The position numbers and the translations under genes are program-made. From contig NZ_AP028127.1 of assembly GCF_037076425.1 (NCBI RefSeq), positions 836,001 through 900,000 of the forward strand: a stretch of 64,000 nucleotides of DNA, in the 5' to 3' direction. The notes below the pieces were generated by a model, which worked only from the letters and a program-made list of their open reading frames with translations, searched no databases and had not been told where the DNA came from. This document shows positions 43,562-52,407 of the stretch, piece by piece (within the stretch, counting starts at the first letter, position 1; each line of letters begins with the position of its first letter). This stretch comes from Turicibacter faecis. Its GTDB lineage: Bacteria; Bacillota_I; Bacilli_A; MOL361; Turicibacteraceae.

Positions 43562-45118
43562 ATGAGTGTTTTAAATGTAACAAACTTAAGTCATGGATTT
43601 GGGGACCGCGCCATTTTTGAAAATGTTTCATTCCGTTTATTAAAAGGTGAGCACGTTGGATTAGTTGGAGCAAACGGTGAAGGAAAATCAACGTTCATGA
43701 ATATTATTACGGGAAAATTGGTGCCTGATGAAGGAAAAGTTGAGTGGTCACGCAATGTCCGTGTTGGATATTTAGACCAGCATGTTGCTTTACAAGAGGG
43801 AATGACCATCCGTGATGTGCTAAAAACTGCCTTCCAATATTTATTTGATATGGAAGCAAAAATTAATGATTTATACATGAAAATGGGAGAGGTATCTCCA
43901 GAAGAAATGGATGCCTTACTTGAGGAAGTCGGGGTCTTACAGGATATTTTAACGAATAATGATTTTTATGTCATTGATGCGAAGGTTGAAGAAGTTGCAA
44001 AAGGATTAGGATTACAAGAAATTGGTTTAGAACGTGATGTAACGGAATTGAGTGGGGGACAACGTTCGAAAGTTTTACTTGCAAAATTATTACTTGAAAA
44101 ACCGGATATTTTATTATTAGATGAGCCAACGAACCACTTAGATGAGGCGCATATTACATGGTTGACGCGTTATTTACAAGAGTATGAAAATGCCTTTATT
44201 TTAATCTCACATGATATTCCATTTTTAAATAGTGTGATTAATCTCATCTACCACATGGCAAATCAGGAGTTAAACCGTTATGTGGGAGATTACGATAACT
44301 TCGTCCGTATTTATGAGGCGAAAAAAGCACAGTTAGAATCAGCGTATAAAAAACAACAACAAGAAATCGCTGATTTGAAAGATTTCGTTGCGCGTAATAA
44401 GGCACGTGTCTCAACACGTAATATGGCGATGTCACGTCAAAAGAAATTAGATAAGATGGAGATTATTGAACTGGCAGCTGAGCGTCCAAAACCTGAATTT
44501 AATTTTAAAGTGGCTCGTACCGCTGGACGGTATATTTTTGAAACAAAAGATTTAGTGATTGGGTACGACGAGCCGTTATCAGCTCCTTTAAATTTAACGA
44601 TGGAGCGTGGACAGAAGATTGCAATCTGTGGGGCAAACGGAATCGGGAAAACAACGTTATTACGTAGTATCTTAGGAGAAATTCCTGCTATTTCTGGAAG
44701 TGTTGAATTAGGTGAACATTTACATATTGGTTACTTTGAACAAGAAATCAAAGGTGGAAAAGACAAAACATGTTTACAAGAGTTTTGGGATGAGTTTCCA
44801 CATTTAACACAAGGTGAAGCACGTGCAGCATTAGCTAAGTGTGGATTAACAACAAAACATATCGAAAGTAAAGTCATGGTTTTAAGTGGAGGGGAACAAG
44901 CCAAAGTTCGCTTAGCTAAATTAATTAACCGTGAAACGAACGTCTTAATTCTCGATGAGCCGACAAACCATTTAGATGTAGACGCGAAGGAAGAATTAAA
45001 ACGAGCATTAAAAGAATATAAAGGAAGTGTCCTTTTAATTTCCCATGAACCTGAGTTTTATCGTGAGGTTGTGACTGATATTTGGGATGGGGAAAAATGG
45101 ACTACTCGCTTAGTTTAG
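43562..45118 (+). CDS. ABC-F family ATPase (YfmM-like)
   Basis: The 518-residue soluble protein has two ABC domains. The first has Walker A GANGEGKST near residue 35, signature LSGGQRSK near 170 and Walker B LLLDEPTNHLD. The second has GANGIGKTT near 355 and LSGGEQAK near 445, then LILDEPTNHLD. A charged linker (EAKKAQLESAYKKQQQEIADLKDFVARNKARVSTRNMAMSRQKKLDKME, in part) lies between. No membrane segments are present. ABC-F proteins act on the ribosome as translation factors or antibiotic-protection factors; this one resembles B. subtilis YfmM in length and start. GAAGGGAGAG precedes the ATG at 43562. Confidence 0.9.
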   Translation: MSVLNVTNLSHGFGDRAIFENVSFRLLKGEHVGLVGANGEGKSTFMNIITGKLVPDEGKVEWSRNVRVGYLDQHVALQEGMTIRDVLKTAFQYLFDMEAKINDLYMKMGEVSPEEMDALLEEVGVLQDILTNNDFYVIDAKVEEVAKGLGLQEIGLERDVTELSGGQRSKVLLAKLLLEKPDILLLDEPTNHLDEAHITWLTRYLQEYENAFILISHDIPFLNSVINLIYHMANQELNRYVGDYDNFVRIYEAKKAQLESAYKKQQQEIADLKDFVARNKARVSTRNMAMSRQKKLDKMEIIELAAERPKPEFNFKVARTAGRYIFETKDLVIGYDEPLSAPLNLTMERGQKIAICGANGIGKTTLLRSILGEIPAISGSVELGEHLHIGYFEQEIKGGKDKTCLQEFWDEFPHLTQGEARAALAKCGLTTKHIESKVMVLSGGEQAKVRLAKLINRETNVLILDEPTNHLDVDAKEELKRALKEYKGSVLLISHEPEFYREVVTDIWDGEKWTTRLV

Positions 45119-45120
45119 GG

Positions 45121-45158
45121 GAAGAATCGAGCCGTTGAAGGCTCATTCTTCTTTTTTT
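45121..45158 (+). terminator. ABC-F gene terminator
   Basis: GAAGAAT-GAGCC pairs with GGCTC-ATTCTTC across a short loop, followed by a T-run. Confidence 0.8.
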
Positions 45159-45181
45159 TCATTTAAGTGGGAGGTGATGGC

Positions 45182-47473
45182 ATGATTATTAAAAAAGGCA
45201 TTAAAGATATTGTGAGTTATGTGTATCAACAAGGTGATTTGAATTTAGAATATTTTTCTGCTAATCGCGCCCAGTATGGGACGAAAGCTCACCAGGCGAT
45301 TCAGGAGCGATATTTAGAGGAAGAATGCGAGGTTTATGTAGAAGGGCGTTACGCGATCGGTGAGCATGAATTTCACCTTAATGGACGAGTGGATTTATTG
45401 CTTGAACGAGAGGGGCAATGGATCGTAGGGGAGATTAAATCGACTACCCGGCCATTAGACGCTATTATTCCAGGGGATCGTCCTACCCATCTTGCACAGG
45501 CAAAAGTTTATGCATACTTACTTTTATGCGAGCATCCGGAGTGGGAACAAGTTTTGGTGCGGCTAATTTATTGTGATTTAGAAGGCGTGCAAACGCGACA
45601 AATCGATGAAATGTATACGAAGGAAGAGTTAGAACCTTTTATGGAGCAAACGTTACAAATTTATTTGAAGTGGTATTTGATTCTCGTTCGTTCGATGACG
45701 TTGAAATTAAAGTCAGCTAAAAGTTTCACCTTTCCGTTTGGTGATTTTAGAAGTTACCAACGAGAACTTTCGGCCTCCGTTTATCACTGTATTAAAGAAC
45801 GTAAACAACTGCTATTACGAGCCCCAACGGGGATCGGTAAAACGATGGGAACTATTTTTCCAAGTATTAAGGCGTTGAGTGATCAAGAACAAAAAATATT
45901 TTATTTAACGGCAAAAACAATAGGAAGGCAAGTCGCTGAAAAAGCTTTTGATGTGTGTTTGGCGACGGGGTGGGTAGCAAAAGTGACCACGATTACCGCG
46001 AAGGAAAAAATTTGTTTGATGGAAGAGGTAAAGTGCGACCCCACTTATTGTCCGTATGCTAAAGGTTATTTTGACCGGATCAATGAGGCGGTCAAAGACC
46101 TATTTGAAACTGAGCAACTCTTTAATCGCGATCGGCTAGTGGCGTATGCTAAAAAGCATCAGGTGTGTCCTTTTGAGTATTCGCTAGCGATGGCTTCAAT
46201 TAGTGACGCGATTATCGGTGATTATAACTACATGTTTGATCCACGTGCCTATTTGCGACGCTTTTTTGACGAACCTTCCCCTCATATTGCGTTAATAGAT
46301 GAGGCACATAATTTGTATGATCGAGCATGTGAGATGTATAGTGCTTCTTTGACTAAAGGAAAGGTTCAAGAGCTTAAACGTCTATTCAAAGGAAAGAGCA
46401 AATCACTTAATAAGGCATTAAACGCCCTCAATTTGAAGTTATTAGAGTATCGGCAAGAGTTAGAGGAGGTTAAAAAACAGGAAATTTTTAAGGAGGAAGT
46501 CGAGTCTTCTTTTTTAACGAAAGTGATGGCTTTATTAGAAGGGGTAGAAAAATATTTATATGCGCATCCTACAACGGAGTATAAGCCGCAATTAATGGAT
46601 TTATATTTTGAATGTCATCAGTTTTTACGAATATCTGACTTTTATAATGAATGTTTTCGTGTTCGGTATGAAAGGATGGGGATAGATTTAAAAATCAGTT
46701 TGATTTGTTTAAACCCGAGTCTCTATCTTTATGACCGAATGCAGCACGTTCGTTCGGCTATTTTGTTTTCGGCGACGCTTCATCCGTTAAGTTATTATCA
46801 GACGGTGTTGCTTCATGATGAGGCGTGTGAGCATATTTTTTTACCGTCCCCATTTGAGCGTGAAAATTTAGATTTGTATGTTCATTACGGCATTTCAACG
46901 AAGTATAAGCAGCGGGAAGCTTCTTTGTCGAAACTTGTGTTTACGATTTTTCAAGTCACGCGTCAGAGAAAAGGAAATTATTTTATTTTTTTCCCGTCTT
47001 ATCAGTATTTAGAGCAAGTGTTTGAGGGCTATAAATCGTTAGTTGGCGAGGAGCAAGTGGTGATTGCTCAGGAGCGTGAGATGGATGAACATGATCGTGA
47101 GGTATTTTTAGCTCAATTTGAGGCTCAGTCGGAAAAGACATTGGTGGCGTTTGCTGTTTTAGGAGGCATATTTAGTGAAGGGATTGATTTGATTGGGGAC
47201 CGGTTAATTGGATCGGTCATCGTCGGGGTTGGACTTCCACAACTTAATCCATTAACTGAACAACGACGGTTATATTTTGAGGAAACCTTTCAAAAGGGGT
47301 ATTTATATGCGTATCTTTATCCGGGATTTAATAAGGTGATGCAGGCCGTTGGACGTGTGATTCGTTCAGATACCGATCGTGGGATTGTTGTTTTAATTGA
47401 TGAGCGTTATGTAGAGCCGACGTATTTATCGTTATTTCCTTACGAATGGCAGCATGCGAAGTTTTTAAAGTAG
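45182..47473 (+). CDS. Nuclease-helicase fusion: PD-(D/E)XK domain plus XPD/DinG-type helicase
   Basis: The 763-residue protein begins with a PD-(D/E)XK nuclease domain of RecB/Cas4 type: His37, Asp71 in NGRVDLLLE, and Glu84-x-Lys86 in VGEIKST, with QAKVYAYLL downstream. From about residue 190 it is a superfamily 2 helicase of the XPD/DinG group. Walker A is APTGIGKTMGT near 218. Four Cys (ICLMEEVKC, TYCPY, HQVCPF) are placed as in the Fe-S domain, followed by IDEAHNLYDR and FSATLHPLSYY, and QAVGRVIRS near the end. It probably unwinds and cuts DNA in repair; a defence role is possible but unsupported. GGGAGGTGATGG precedes the ATG. Confidence 0.88.
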   Translation: MIIKKGIKDIVSYVYQQGDLNLEYFSANRAQYGTKAHQAIQERYLEEECEVYVEGRYAIGEHEFHLNGRVDLLLEREGQWIVGEIKSTTRPLDAIIPGDRPTHLAQAKVYAYLLLCEHPEWEQVLVRLIYCDLEGVQTRQIDEMYTKEELEPFMEQTLQIYLKWYLILVRSMTLKLKSAKSFTFPFGDFRSYQRELSASVYHCIKERKQLLLRAPTGIGKTMGTIFPSIKALSDQEQKIFYLTAKTIGRQVAEKAFDVCLATGWVAKVTTITAKEKICLMEEVKCDPTYCPYAKGYFDRINEAVKDLFETEQLFNRDRLVAYAKKHQVCPFEYSLAMASISDAIIGDYNYMFDPRAYLRRFFDEPSPHIALIDEAHNLYDRACEMYSASLTKGKVQELKRLFKGKSKSLNKALNALNLKLLEYRQELEEVKKQEIFKEEVESSFLTKVMALLEGVEKYLYAHPTTEYKPQLMDLYFECHQFLRISDFYNECFRVRYERMGIDLKISLICLNPSLYLYDRMQHVRSAILFSATLHPLSYYQTVLLHDEACEHIFLPSPFERENLDLYVHYGISTKYKQREASLSKLVFTIFQVTRQRKGNYFIFFPSYQYLEQVFEGYKSLVGEEQVVIAQEREMDEHDREVFLAQFEAQSEKTLVAFAVLGGIFSEGIDLIGDRLIGSVIVGVGLPQLNPLTEQRRLYFEETFQKGYLYAYLYPGFNKVMQAVGRVIRSDTDRGIVVLIDERYVEPTYLSLFPYEWQHAKFLK

Positions 47474-47554
47474 TTTGTTTGCGCAGAAGAAGGCCTGTAG
47501 TCATTATTTTTTTGGAAGTGATTGACTTTAACCGACAATTATGTTAAATATTAA

Positions 47555-47579
47555 GATATCTAATAGTTTGATATCTAAT
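47555..47579. promoter_or_regulatory. Direct repeats upstream of the MarR gene
   Basis: GATATCTAAT occurs at 47555-47564 and 47570-47579, spaced by 15 bases. They lie after a possible -35 (TTGACT, 47523) and -10 (TAAATA, 47546) and before the SD, where an autorepressor would bind. Confidence 0.5.
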
Positions 47580-47604
47580 CATTTAGAAGGAAGGAGCACC
47601 GTTG

Positions 47605-48066
47605 ATGAAAGATGAATGCGAAGGACATGAGTTATTAGATTTGAACCGATTATTTGTAAAAACAGCTAAAATGCATCGCCGAATTTTTCAATATGAATTT
47701 CAAAAGCTTGGCTTAACGGAGGGGCAACCGAAAGTATTAGACTATTTGCATCGTCATAATGGCTGTTCGCAAAAGGAGTTAGCTAAACATTGCCATATTC
47801 AACCGGCGACGGTGACGAGTTTGCTCGCACATTTGGAGCGACGGGGATTGATTTATCGGCAGGCTAATCAGGATGATCGCCGAATGACGAACGTTTTTTT
47901 AACGGAGATGGGAATGGAGTTAAAATATCGAATTAATCAAGCTTTCCGTCAAATCGATGATTGTTTGTTTGAAGGTTTTACATCATCAGAGCGAGGGCAA
48001 ATGAAAGAGTATTTAGAGCGAATGTATGAAAATTTGCGTCGAAAGGAGATTGAGGCACATGATTAA
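47605..48066 (+). CDS. MarR family transcriptional regulator
   Basis: The 153-residue winged-helix protein shows LGLTEGQPKVLDYLHRHNGCSQKELAKHCHIQPATVTSLLAHLERRGLIYRQANQDDRRMTNVFLT, the full MarR DNA-binding region with the DRR wing. It overlaps the first ABC gene by a few bases (its stop is at 48066, the next ATG at 48059). This supports an operon of regulator and exporter, with autorepression relieved by a drug-like ligand. AAGGAAGGAG precedes the ATG; a TTG one codon earlier is the alternative. Confidence 0.9.
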   Translation: MKDECEGHELLDLNRLFVKTAKMHRRIFQYEFQKLGLTEGQPKVLDYLHRHNGCSQKELAKHCHIQPATVTSLLAHLERRGLIYRQANQDDRRMTNVFLTEMGMELKYRINQAFRQIDDCLFEGFTSSERGQMKEYLERMYENLRRKEIEAHD

Positions 48067-49789
48067 ACTATTACGCTATTTAAAGGGATCGGCCATCCTT
48101 TATGCGATTTTGGCCCCTTTATTTATGCTTGTTGAAGTTTCGATGGATTTAATGTTACCGACGATGTTATCGAATATTATTGACATTGGAATAACAAATG
48201 GCGACACGACCTATGTATGGATGACCGGAGCTAAAATGATTGGATTTGCGGTGATCGGATTGATTGGCGGTGTTGGATGTTCCATTTTTTCAACGATTGC
48301 TGCTGTCAACTTAGGACAAAATTTGCGTGATGGATTATTTGCGACGATCCAGTCCCTCTCTTTTTTAGAATTGGATCATTTTAAAACATCATCGTTAATT
48401 ACGAGATTGACTAATGATATTACTCAGATTCAAACCATGGTGATGATGGGGTTGCGTATTTTAGTGCGAGCACCGTTATTATGCATTGGTGGAATTTTAA
48501 TGGCTTATCGATTAAGTTCAGATTTATCTGGTATTTTTGTTATTACAATTCCTGTTATTTTAATCTTTGTTGCTATCGTCATGTCACGATCGTTCCCATT
48601 GTTTAAAAGTATGCAGGAAAAAATCGATAAAGTGAACAATGTCATGCGTGAAAACTTATTAGGGGTTCGCGTCATTAAGGCATTTACGATTGAACATAAA
48701 CAAAAAGATCGATTTAATGAAGCAAATGATGATTTAATGAATCAAAGTATTCGTGCTCAGAAATTGATGATTATTTTAAATCCAGTGGTCATGCTTTTAG
48801 TTAACTTTAGTATCGTTGCTGTCTTATGGTATGGTGGATTTTTAGTTCAAGCAGGTGTGTTAGAGACTGGAAAAATCATGGCGTTCATCAATTATTTAAC
48901 GCAAATTATGATGTCGTTAATGATGGTTATTATGATATCGATGAACTTTTCCAGGGCAAAAGCGTCAGCAGATCGTATTAATGAAGTGTTAATGACGGAA
49001 TCAAGCATTCAAGATTCAAAGAGTCCTGAGGTCATCGATCAGTATGATATTGAATTTAAAGATGTGTCATTTAAATATCATGATCACAGTGAAGAGGTTC
49101 TAACGGATCTTTCCTTTAAAATTAAACAAGGAGATCGAGTAGGGATAATTGGTGGAACAGGTGCAGGTAAAAGTTCGCTTGTTCAGTTAATTCCTCGTCT
49201 TTACGATGTAAGTTCGGGGGAGGTCTTAATTGGTGGTCGAAATGTTAAAGAGGTAAGCCTACATGAATTACGAGATAAAATTGGCGTAGTTTTACAAGAG
49301 AGTATTTTGTTTTCGGGAACAATTGAGTCGAATATTAAATTTGGATATCATGACGCGACGGATGAAGAATTAGACCAAGCGGCAAGAGATGCACAAGCCA
49401 TGGAGTTTATTCAATTAAAAGAGTCTGGTTATCAGACAGAAGTTGAACAACGTGGGAAAAATTTATCGGGTGGACAGAAACAACGGGTTTCCATTGCAAG
49501 GACTTTGATTCGTAAACCTAAAATTTTAATTTTAGATGATTCTTCAAGCGCATTGGATATGGCAACCGAGCGTCAATTACAAGAGGCAATTAAAGAACAG
49601 ATGACAGGGAGTACGGTGATTATGATTGCCCAACGTATTTCGGCAGTCATGGATGCCAACCAGATTATTGTTCTTGATCAGGGACATATTTCGGGAATCG
49701 GGACGCATGAGGAATTATTAAAAACGAATGAAATCTATCGTAGTATCGCCATTTCACAATTAGGAGAGGAGGCGGTTCATCATGGCTAG
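48059..49789 (+). CDS. ABC exporter half-transporter 1 (permease plus ATPase)
   Basis: The 576-residue protein has six membrane segments in residues 15-310 (starting YLKGSAILYAILAPLFMLVEVSMDLMLP, with the family motif LRYLK before it). An ATPase domain follows with Walker A GGTGAGKSS near 362, signature LSGGQKQR near 472 and Walker B ILILDDSSSALD. The Asp-Asp after the Walker B strand replaces the catalytic Glu, the mark of a degenerate site in heterodimeric exporters. It pairs with the next gene, which has a normal Glu. Its likely role is drug or lipid export. Confidence 0.92.
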   Translation: MIKLLRYLKGSAILYAILAPLFMLVEVSMDLMLPTMLSNIIDIGITNGDTTYVWMTGAKMIGFAVIGLIGGVGCSIFSTIAAVNLGQNLRDGLFATIQSLSFLELDHFKTSSLITRLTNDITQIQTMVMMGLRILVRAPLLCIGGILMAYRLSSDLSGIFVITIPVILIFVAIVMSRSFPLFKSMQEKIDKVNNVMRENLLGVRVIKAFTIEHKQKDRFNEANDDLMNQSIRAQKLMIILNPVVMLLVNFSIVAVLWYGGFLVQAGVLETGKIMAFINYLTQIMMSLMMVIMISMNFSRAKASADRINEVLMTESSIQDSKSPEVIDQYDIEFKDVSFKYHDHSEEVLTDLSFKIKQGDRVGIIGGTGAGKSSLVQLIPRLYDVSSGEVLIGGRNVKEVSLHELRDKIGVVLQESILFSGTIESNIKFGYHDATDEELDQAARDAQAMEFIQLKESGYQTEVEQRGKNLSGGQKQRVSIARTLIRKPKILILDDSSSALDMATERQLQEAIKEQMTGSTVIMIAQRISAVMDANQIIVLDQGHISGIGTHEELLKTNEIYRSIAISQLGEEAVHHG

Positions 49790-51575
49790 ACCGATGGGGC
49801 CAGGGGCCGGACCTGGTGGGCGTTTTCACCAAGCTGAAAAGTTAAAAAATCCGAAGTCAACGATTAAACGATTGCTTGGTTACATGAGTCATAAAATTTA
49901 TGCCTTAATTTTCGTTTGTTTATTATGTATTATTTCAACGGTTGTTAATGTGTTAGCAACGAATTACTACGGGAATATTATTGATGATTATATTGTGCCA
50001 CACGATTTAGCAGGGTTAAAATGGATGTGCCTTTTTATCGCTGGCATTTACTTCATTAGCGTGTTAGCCACGTACTTTCAAAATTTAATTATGGTGAAGC
50101 TTTCACAAGAAACGACGGCTGAAATTCGCCGAAATTTATTTACAAGTATGCAAAAACTACCGCTACGTTTTTTTGATACACACTCAAGCGGTGATTTAAT
50201 GAGTCGTCTAACGAATGATGTCGATAACATTAATATGACCTTATCACAAAGTATTACACAAATGTTTTCAGGGATTGTAACGATTATCGGAATGTTAATC
50301 GCGATGATTGTATTAAGTCCTGCATTAACAGTGGTCGGACTCATTACGACGCCGTTGATGTTTTTAACTTCACGATTTTTAGTGAAAAAAACTCAACCGT
50401 TCTTTATTAAACAACAACAAGATTTAGGAAATCTTAATGGGTACATCGAAGAAATTGTTTCCGGACAAAAGGCCGTTCTTTTATTTTCACAAGAAGAAAC
50501 GGTTGAAAATGAGTTTGGTAAAATTAATCGTCAATTAACGAAAAGTTCGATTATGGCCCAAGCCTTGTCAGGATTTATGGGACCATTAAATAACTTTATT
50601 AATAATATGACCTTTTTAATCGTAGCCGTTGTTGGGGGGATTTTGGCCCTAAACACAACAGGGCTTTCAATTGGGAATATCTTTGTCTTTATCTTATATA
50701 TGAGAAGTTTTACGCGTCCGATCAATGAGATTTTGAATATTTTTAACACGGTTCAATCAGCATTAGCGGGGGCAGAGCGCGTATTTGAAATTATGGATGA
50801 AGCCCCGGAATTAGATCCTGATGGAGCACATGATATAGCTGAGCTCGATGGAGACGTTGTATTAGAACATGTTAAATTCTCATATGATAAAGGAAAAACG
50901 ATTTTAAAAGATGCGTGTATCCATGCCAAAAGGGGAGAAACCGTTGCGATTGTTGGGCCAACAGGGGCAGGAAAAACGACCATCATCAATTTATTAACAA
51001 AATTCTACGATATTGATTCAGGAAATATTTTAATTGATGGTGAAAATATTGACCGCTTGACGCGTTCAAGTTTACGTCGTAATATTTCGATGGTGTTACA
51101 AGACACCTATCTTTTCTCTGAAACGGTTCGTGAGAATATTCGCTATGGACGATTAGATGCGACGGATGAAGATGTGATCTTAGCGGCTAAAATGGCGAAT
51201 GCCCATGCATTTATCATGCAGTTACCGGATGGGTATGATACGATTTTATCAGATAATGGAAGTAACCTCTCACAGGGACAACGTCAATTGTTAGCCATTG
51301 CTCGCGCAGTTTTATCAAAAGCATCTATCTTGATTTTAGATGAGGCAACTTCATCTATTGATACGCGAACAGAGGTTCAAATTCAAAAAGCGATGCTGCG
51401 TCTGATGGAAGGGAAAACAACATTTGTTATTGCTCATCGTTTAAGCACGATTAAAAACGCTGATCAAATTTTAGTTTTAAATCAGGGAGAAATTATTGAG
51501 CAGGGAACACATGAATCACTGCTTAAATGCAATGGATTCTATGCTAATTTGTATAATAGCCAATTTCGTGAATAG
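49782..51575 (+). CDS. ABC exporter half-transporter 2 (permease plus ATPase)
   Basis: The 597-residue protein has a Gly/Pro-rich cytosolic N-terminus (RPMGPGAGPGGRF), six membrane segments and an ATPase domain. The latter has Walker A GPTGAGKTT near 391, signature LSQGQRQL near 501 and Walker B ILILDEATSSID with the catalytic Glu. The signature has Gln instead of the second Gly. It overlaps the previous gene by eight bases, and its N-terminal extension is usual for this partner in MarR-ABC-ABC operons of the LmrCD/YheHI type. Confidence 0.92.
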   Translation: MARPMGPGAGPGGRFHQAEKLKNPKSTIKRLLGYMSHKIYALIFVCLLCIISTVVNVLATNYYGNIIDDYIVPHDLAGLKWMCLFIAGIYFISVLATYFQNLIMVKLSQETTAEIRRNLFTSMQKLPLRFFDTHSSGDLMSRLTNDVDNINMTLSQSITQMFSGIVTIIGMLIAMIVLSPALTVVGLITTPLMFLTSRFLVKKTQPFFIKQQQDLGNLNGYIEEIVSGQKAVLLFSQEETVENEFGKINRQLTKSSIMAQALSGFMGPLNNFINNMTFLIVAVVGGILALNTTGLSIGNIFVFILYMRSFTRPINEILNIFNTVQSALAGAERVFEIMDEAPELDPDGAHDIAELDGDVVLEHVKFSYDKGKTILKDACIHAKRGETVAIVGPTGAGKTTIINLLTKFYDIDSGNILIDGENIDRLTRSSLRRNISMVLQDTYLFSETVRENIRYGRLDATDEDVILAAKMANAHAFIMQLPDGYDTILSDNGSNLSQGQRQLLAIARAVLSKASILILDEATSSIDTRTEVQIQKAMLRLMEGKTTFVIAHRLSTIKNADQILVLNQGEIIEQGTHESLLKCNGFYANLYNSQFRE

Positions 51576-51582
51576 AAATCAA

Positions 51583-51633
51583 AAACTCTTAAAAGCTAGC
51601 GATGATGCTTAGCTTTTAAGAGTTTTTTTATAA
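51583..51633. terminator. Terminator of the MarR-ABC-ABC operon
   Basis: AAAAACTCTTAAAAGCTA pairs with TAGCTTTTAAGAGTTTTT across about 10 bases, a very strong stem. Confidence 0.92.
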
Positions 51634-51735
51634 GGGAAAAGGAGGGAACGAATCATCAAAAAGTGACATATACTGCTATTAGAATATTTCCTCATTATAT
51701 GGGGAGATGAGTCAAATGTCAGAAAATAAGGGGGT

Positions 51736-52308
51736 ATGAAAATGAAGCGCTGGTTTGATATTGTCGTTTCAAGTACATTACTTGTCGCCCTCTCGCCACT
51801 GTATTTAATTATTTTTATACTTGTATATCTAGATATCGGATGGCCTGTTTTTGAGAAACAACGCTATCCTGGCATGAACGAACAGTGGTTTACAATCTCC
51901 CGTTTTCGTACCATGAATCGGGCATGCAATGAAAAGGGCGAACTATTGCCCGCCGATCAACGATTAAGTGTTATCGGCTATTATTTAAAAAGGTTTAAGT
52001 TGGACCATTTGCCTGAATTTTATAATGTGTTACGTGGGGAAATGAGTTTAGTAGGACCACGACCAGGATTTATTCGTTCGATTCCTAGTAAAGATGTTAA
52101 CCTCACTCGCCATTCCGTTTGCCCGGGAATGACAGGCTGGAGTCAATTACACGGAAAAAGCTTAACATGGGAAGAAAAGTTAGCCTTAGATTTATACTAT
52201 GTGAAACATCAAAGTCTATGGTTTGATATTAAAATATTAGTGTTAAGTTTAGGTTTACTTTTTATTAAAAAACCTTTAAAAGTAAAAATAACTAAAAAAG
52301 ATGAGTGA
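51736..52308 (+). CDS. Bacterial sugar transferase (phosphoglycosyl transferase)
   Basis: The 190-residue protein has the core of the WcaJ/EpsL family. An N-terminal membrane segment (RWFDIVVSSTLLVALSPLYLIIFILVY) is followed by FEKQRYPGMNEQWFTISRFRTM near 40-60, the catalytic region LKRFKLDHLPEFYNVLRGEMSLVGPRPGF near 90-118 and PGMTGWSQLHGK near 130. The usual catalytic Asp-Glu pair reads LDHLPEF here, with His between Asp and Leu and Glu three residues later. It should move a sugar phosphate to undecaprenyl phosphate, starting a surface glycan. No other glycan genes are adjacent. Confidence 0.88.
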   Translation: MKMKRWFDIVVSSTLLVALSPLYLIIFILVYLDIGWPVFEKQRYPGMNEQWFTISRFRTMNRACNEKGELLPADQRLSVIGYYLKRFKLDHLPEFYNVLRGEMSLVGPRPGFIRSIPSKDVNLTRHSVCPGMTGWSQLHGKSLTWEEKLALDLYYVKHQSLWFDIKILVLSLGLLFIKKPLKVKITKKDE

Positions 52309-52338
52309 AACAAAAGGAGATTCACTCATCTTTTTTTA
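52298..52338. terminator. Sugar transferase gene terminator
   Basis: AAAAGATGAGTGAA pairs with TTCACTCATCTTTT across about 11 bases. Confidence 0.88.
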
Positions 52339-52407
52339 CGCTTTTTTTCATAAAGGTTTAAGCTTCTTTGTTTTCATTACTTCTTTTAAGTTAAGCTTTT
52401 TTTAAAA

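Noticed and set aside
45182-47473. CRISPR or Cas4 association of the nuclease-helicase
   Set aside because: No CRISPR repeats or cas genes occur in the window, and the Cas4 Fe-S cysteines are not present in the nuclease domain.
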